Under the pieces are notes generated by a model. The model saw only the letters and a list, made by a program, of their open reading frames with translations. It made no database searches and was not told the DNA's origin. A program made the translations under genes and the position numbers. Positions 5,406 through 5,806 of a stretch of 5,806 nucleotides of DNA are shown here, one piece after another; position 1 is the stretch's first letter, and the number at the start of each line of letters is the position of its first letter. This stretch comes from Chloroflexota bacterium (GTDB lineage Bacteria; Chloroflexota; FW602-bin22; JAMCYS01). The DNA lies in contig JAJZQK010000261.1 in the NCBI GenBank assembly GCA_021847625.1, positions 1 to 5,806 on the forward strand, read 5' to 3'.

Positions 5406-5806
5406 AAGGTTGGTTTGGTCGCTTTGGCGCCGGCTTGGCGCTGGGCTTGCGAGGCTTGGTCGCCAAGGAGATGCGTTCCCGGAGTCGCGGCTGGCGGTCG
5501 GTGATTCTGCTCACCGCCTATCTGTGCGCCCTGACCGGTGGCCTGGCAGGCTTCACCGCCCTTCTCTCCGGCACCGGTCTGGGGAGCTACATGGTGGGCA
5601 CCCAGCTGTTCTCGGCCCTCGCCCTGGGCTCCGTGCTACTGATGGCCTTCATCACCCCGGCCCTGACGGTCGGCGCCGTAAGCGGCGAGCGCGAGCGCCG
5701 CACCCTGGACCTGCTGCTGGTCACGGGAAGCTCGCCGCTGGGCCTCGTCACCGGCAAGATGATCGGCTCGCTGTTCTACATCCTTTTCCTGCTCATCGCC
5801 GCCTTG
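5402..5806 (+). CDS. ABC-2 type transporter permease, N-terminal part (truncated by window edge)
   Basis: An open frame starts at GTG 5402, whose GTGA overlaps the ATPase stop, and runs 135 codons off the right edge. AAAGGGGGTGAG lies at good spacing upstream, supporting the start. A short amphipathic N-terminus (LRGLVAKEMRSRSRGW) leads into membrane helices at about 33-55 and 67-92, and a third begins near 121. Between the second and third is the conserved ABC-2 cytoplasmic segment, SGERERRTLDLLLVTGSSPL (94-113), which contacts the ATPase. The permease would form the transmembrane channel of the complex, with the ATPase on the inside and the 916-residue protein on the outside. The C-terminal half is not in the window, so the full number of helices is not known. 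Confidence 0.9.
   Translation, partial: MKGWFGRFGAGLALGLRGLVAKEMRSRSRGWRSVILLTAYLCALTGGLAGFTALLSGTGLGSYMVGTQLFSALALGSVLLMAFITPALTVGAVSGERERRTLDLLLVTGSSPLGLVTGKMIGSLFYILFLLIAAL

Overview
The window is high-GC bacterial DNA. It looks like a member of the Chloroflexota (Chloroflexi), though this is an inference and not certain. The support is the mix of features: a short Flp-type pilin, LolA-like and exported proteins, Shine-Dalgarno sites with sigma70-type promoters, and a compact operon of exported protein, ABC ATPase and ABC-2 permease. Nothing in it looks like a phage, plasmid or classical insertion sequence.

Layout. Positions 1-536 (minus strand) hold the N-terminal part of a membrane-anchored LolA/RseB-like protein that runs off the left edge. 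It diverges from a small Flp/Fap-type prepilin gene (809-1015, plus). The prepilin gene has a near-consensus promoter (TTGCGG, 17 bp, TATAAT at 685-713) and a hairpin at the predicted 5' end of its transcript. Positions 1016-1690 appear to be non-coding. They contain a cluster of 27-bp palindromic repeats: three full copies, one of them inverted, plus extra TGCCCTACG boundary fragments. An 18-bp palindrome also lies there, about 70 bp upstream of the next promoter.

From 1691 a promoter (TTTACT, 17 bp, TATAAT) drives an operon of at least three genes. The first encodes a 916-residue exported protein with two membrane segments and large external domains. The second encodes a 308-residue ABC ATPase, and the third an ABC-2 type permease cut off by the right edge. 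Both junctions are 4-base stop/start overlaps (ATGA, GTGA), so the three are very probably translationally coupled. They are best read as one membrane transport or envelope-remodelling complex: ATPase inside, permease in the membrane, and the large protein outside as an accessory subunit. The substrate cannot be read from the sequence.

The two most notable items are the repeat family, whose hairpin arms differ between copies by compensatory changes, and the large exported partner of the ABC transporter.
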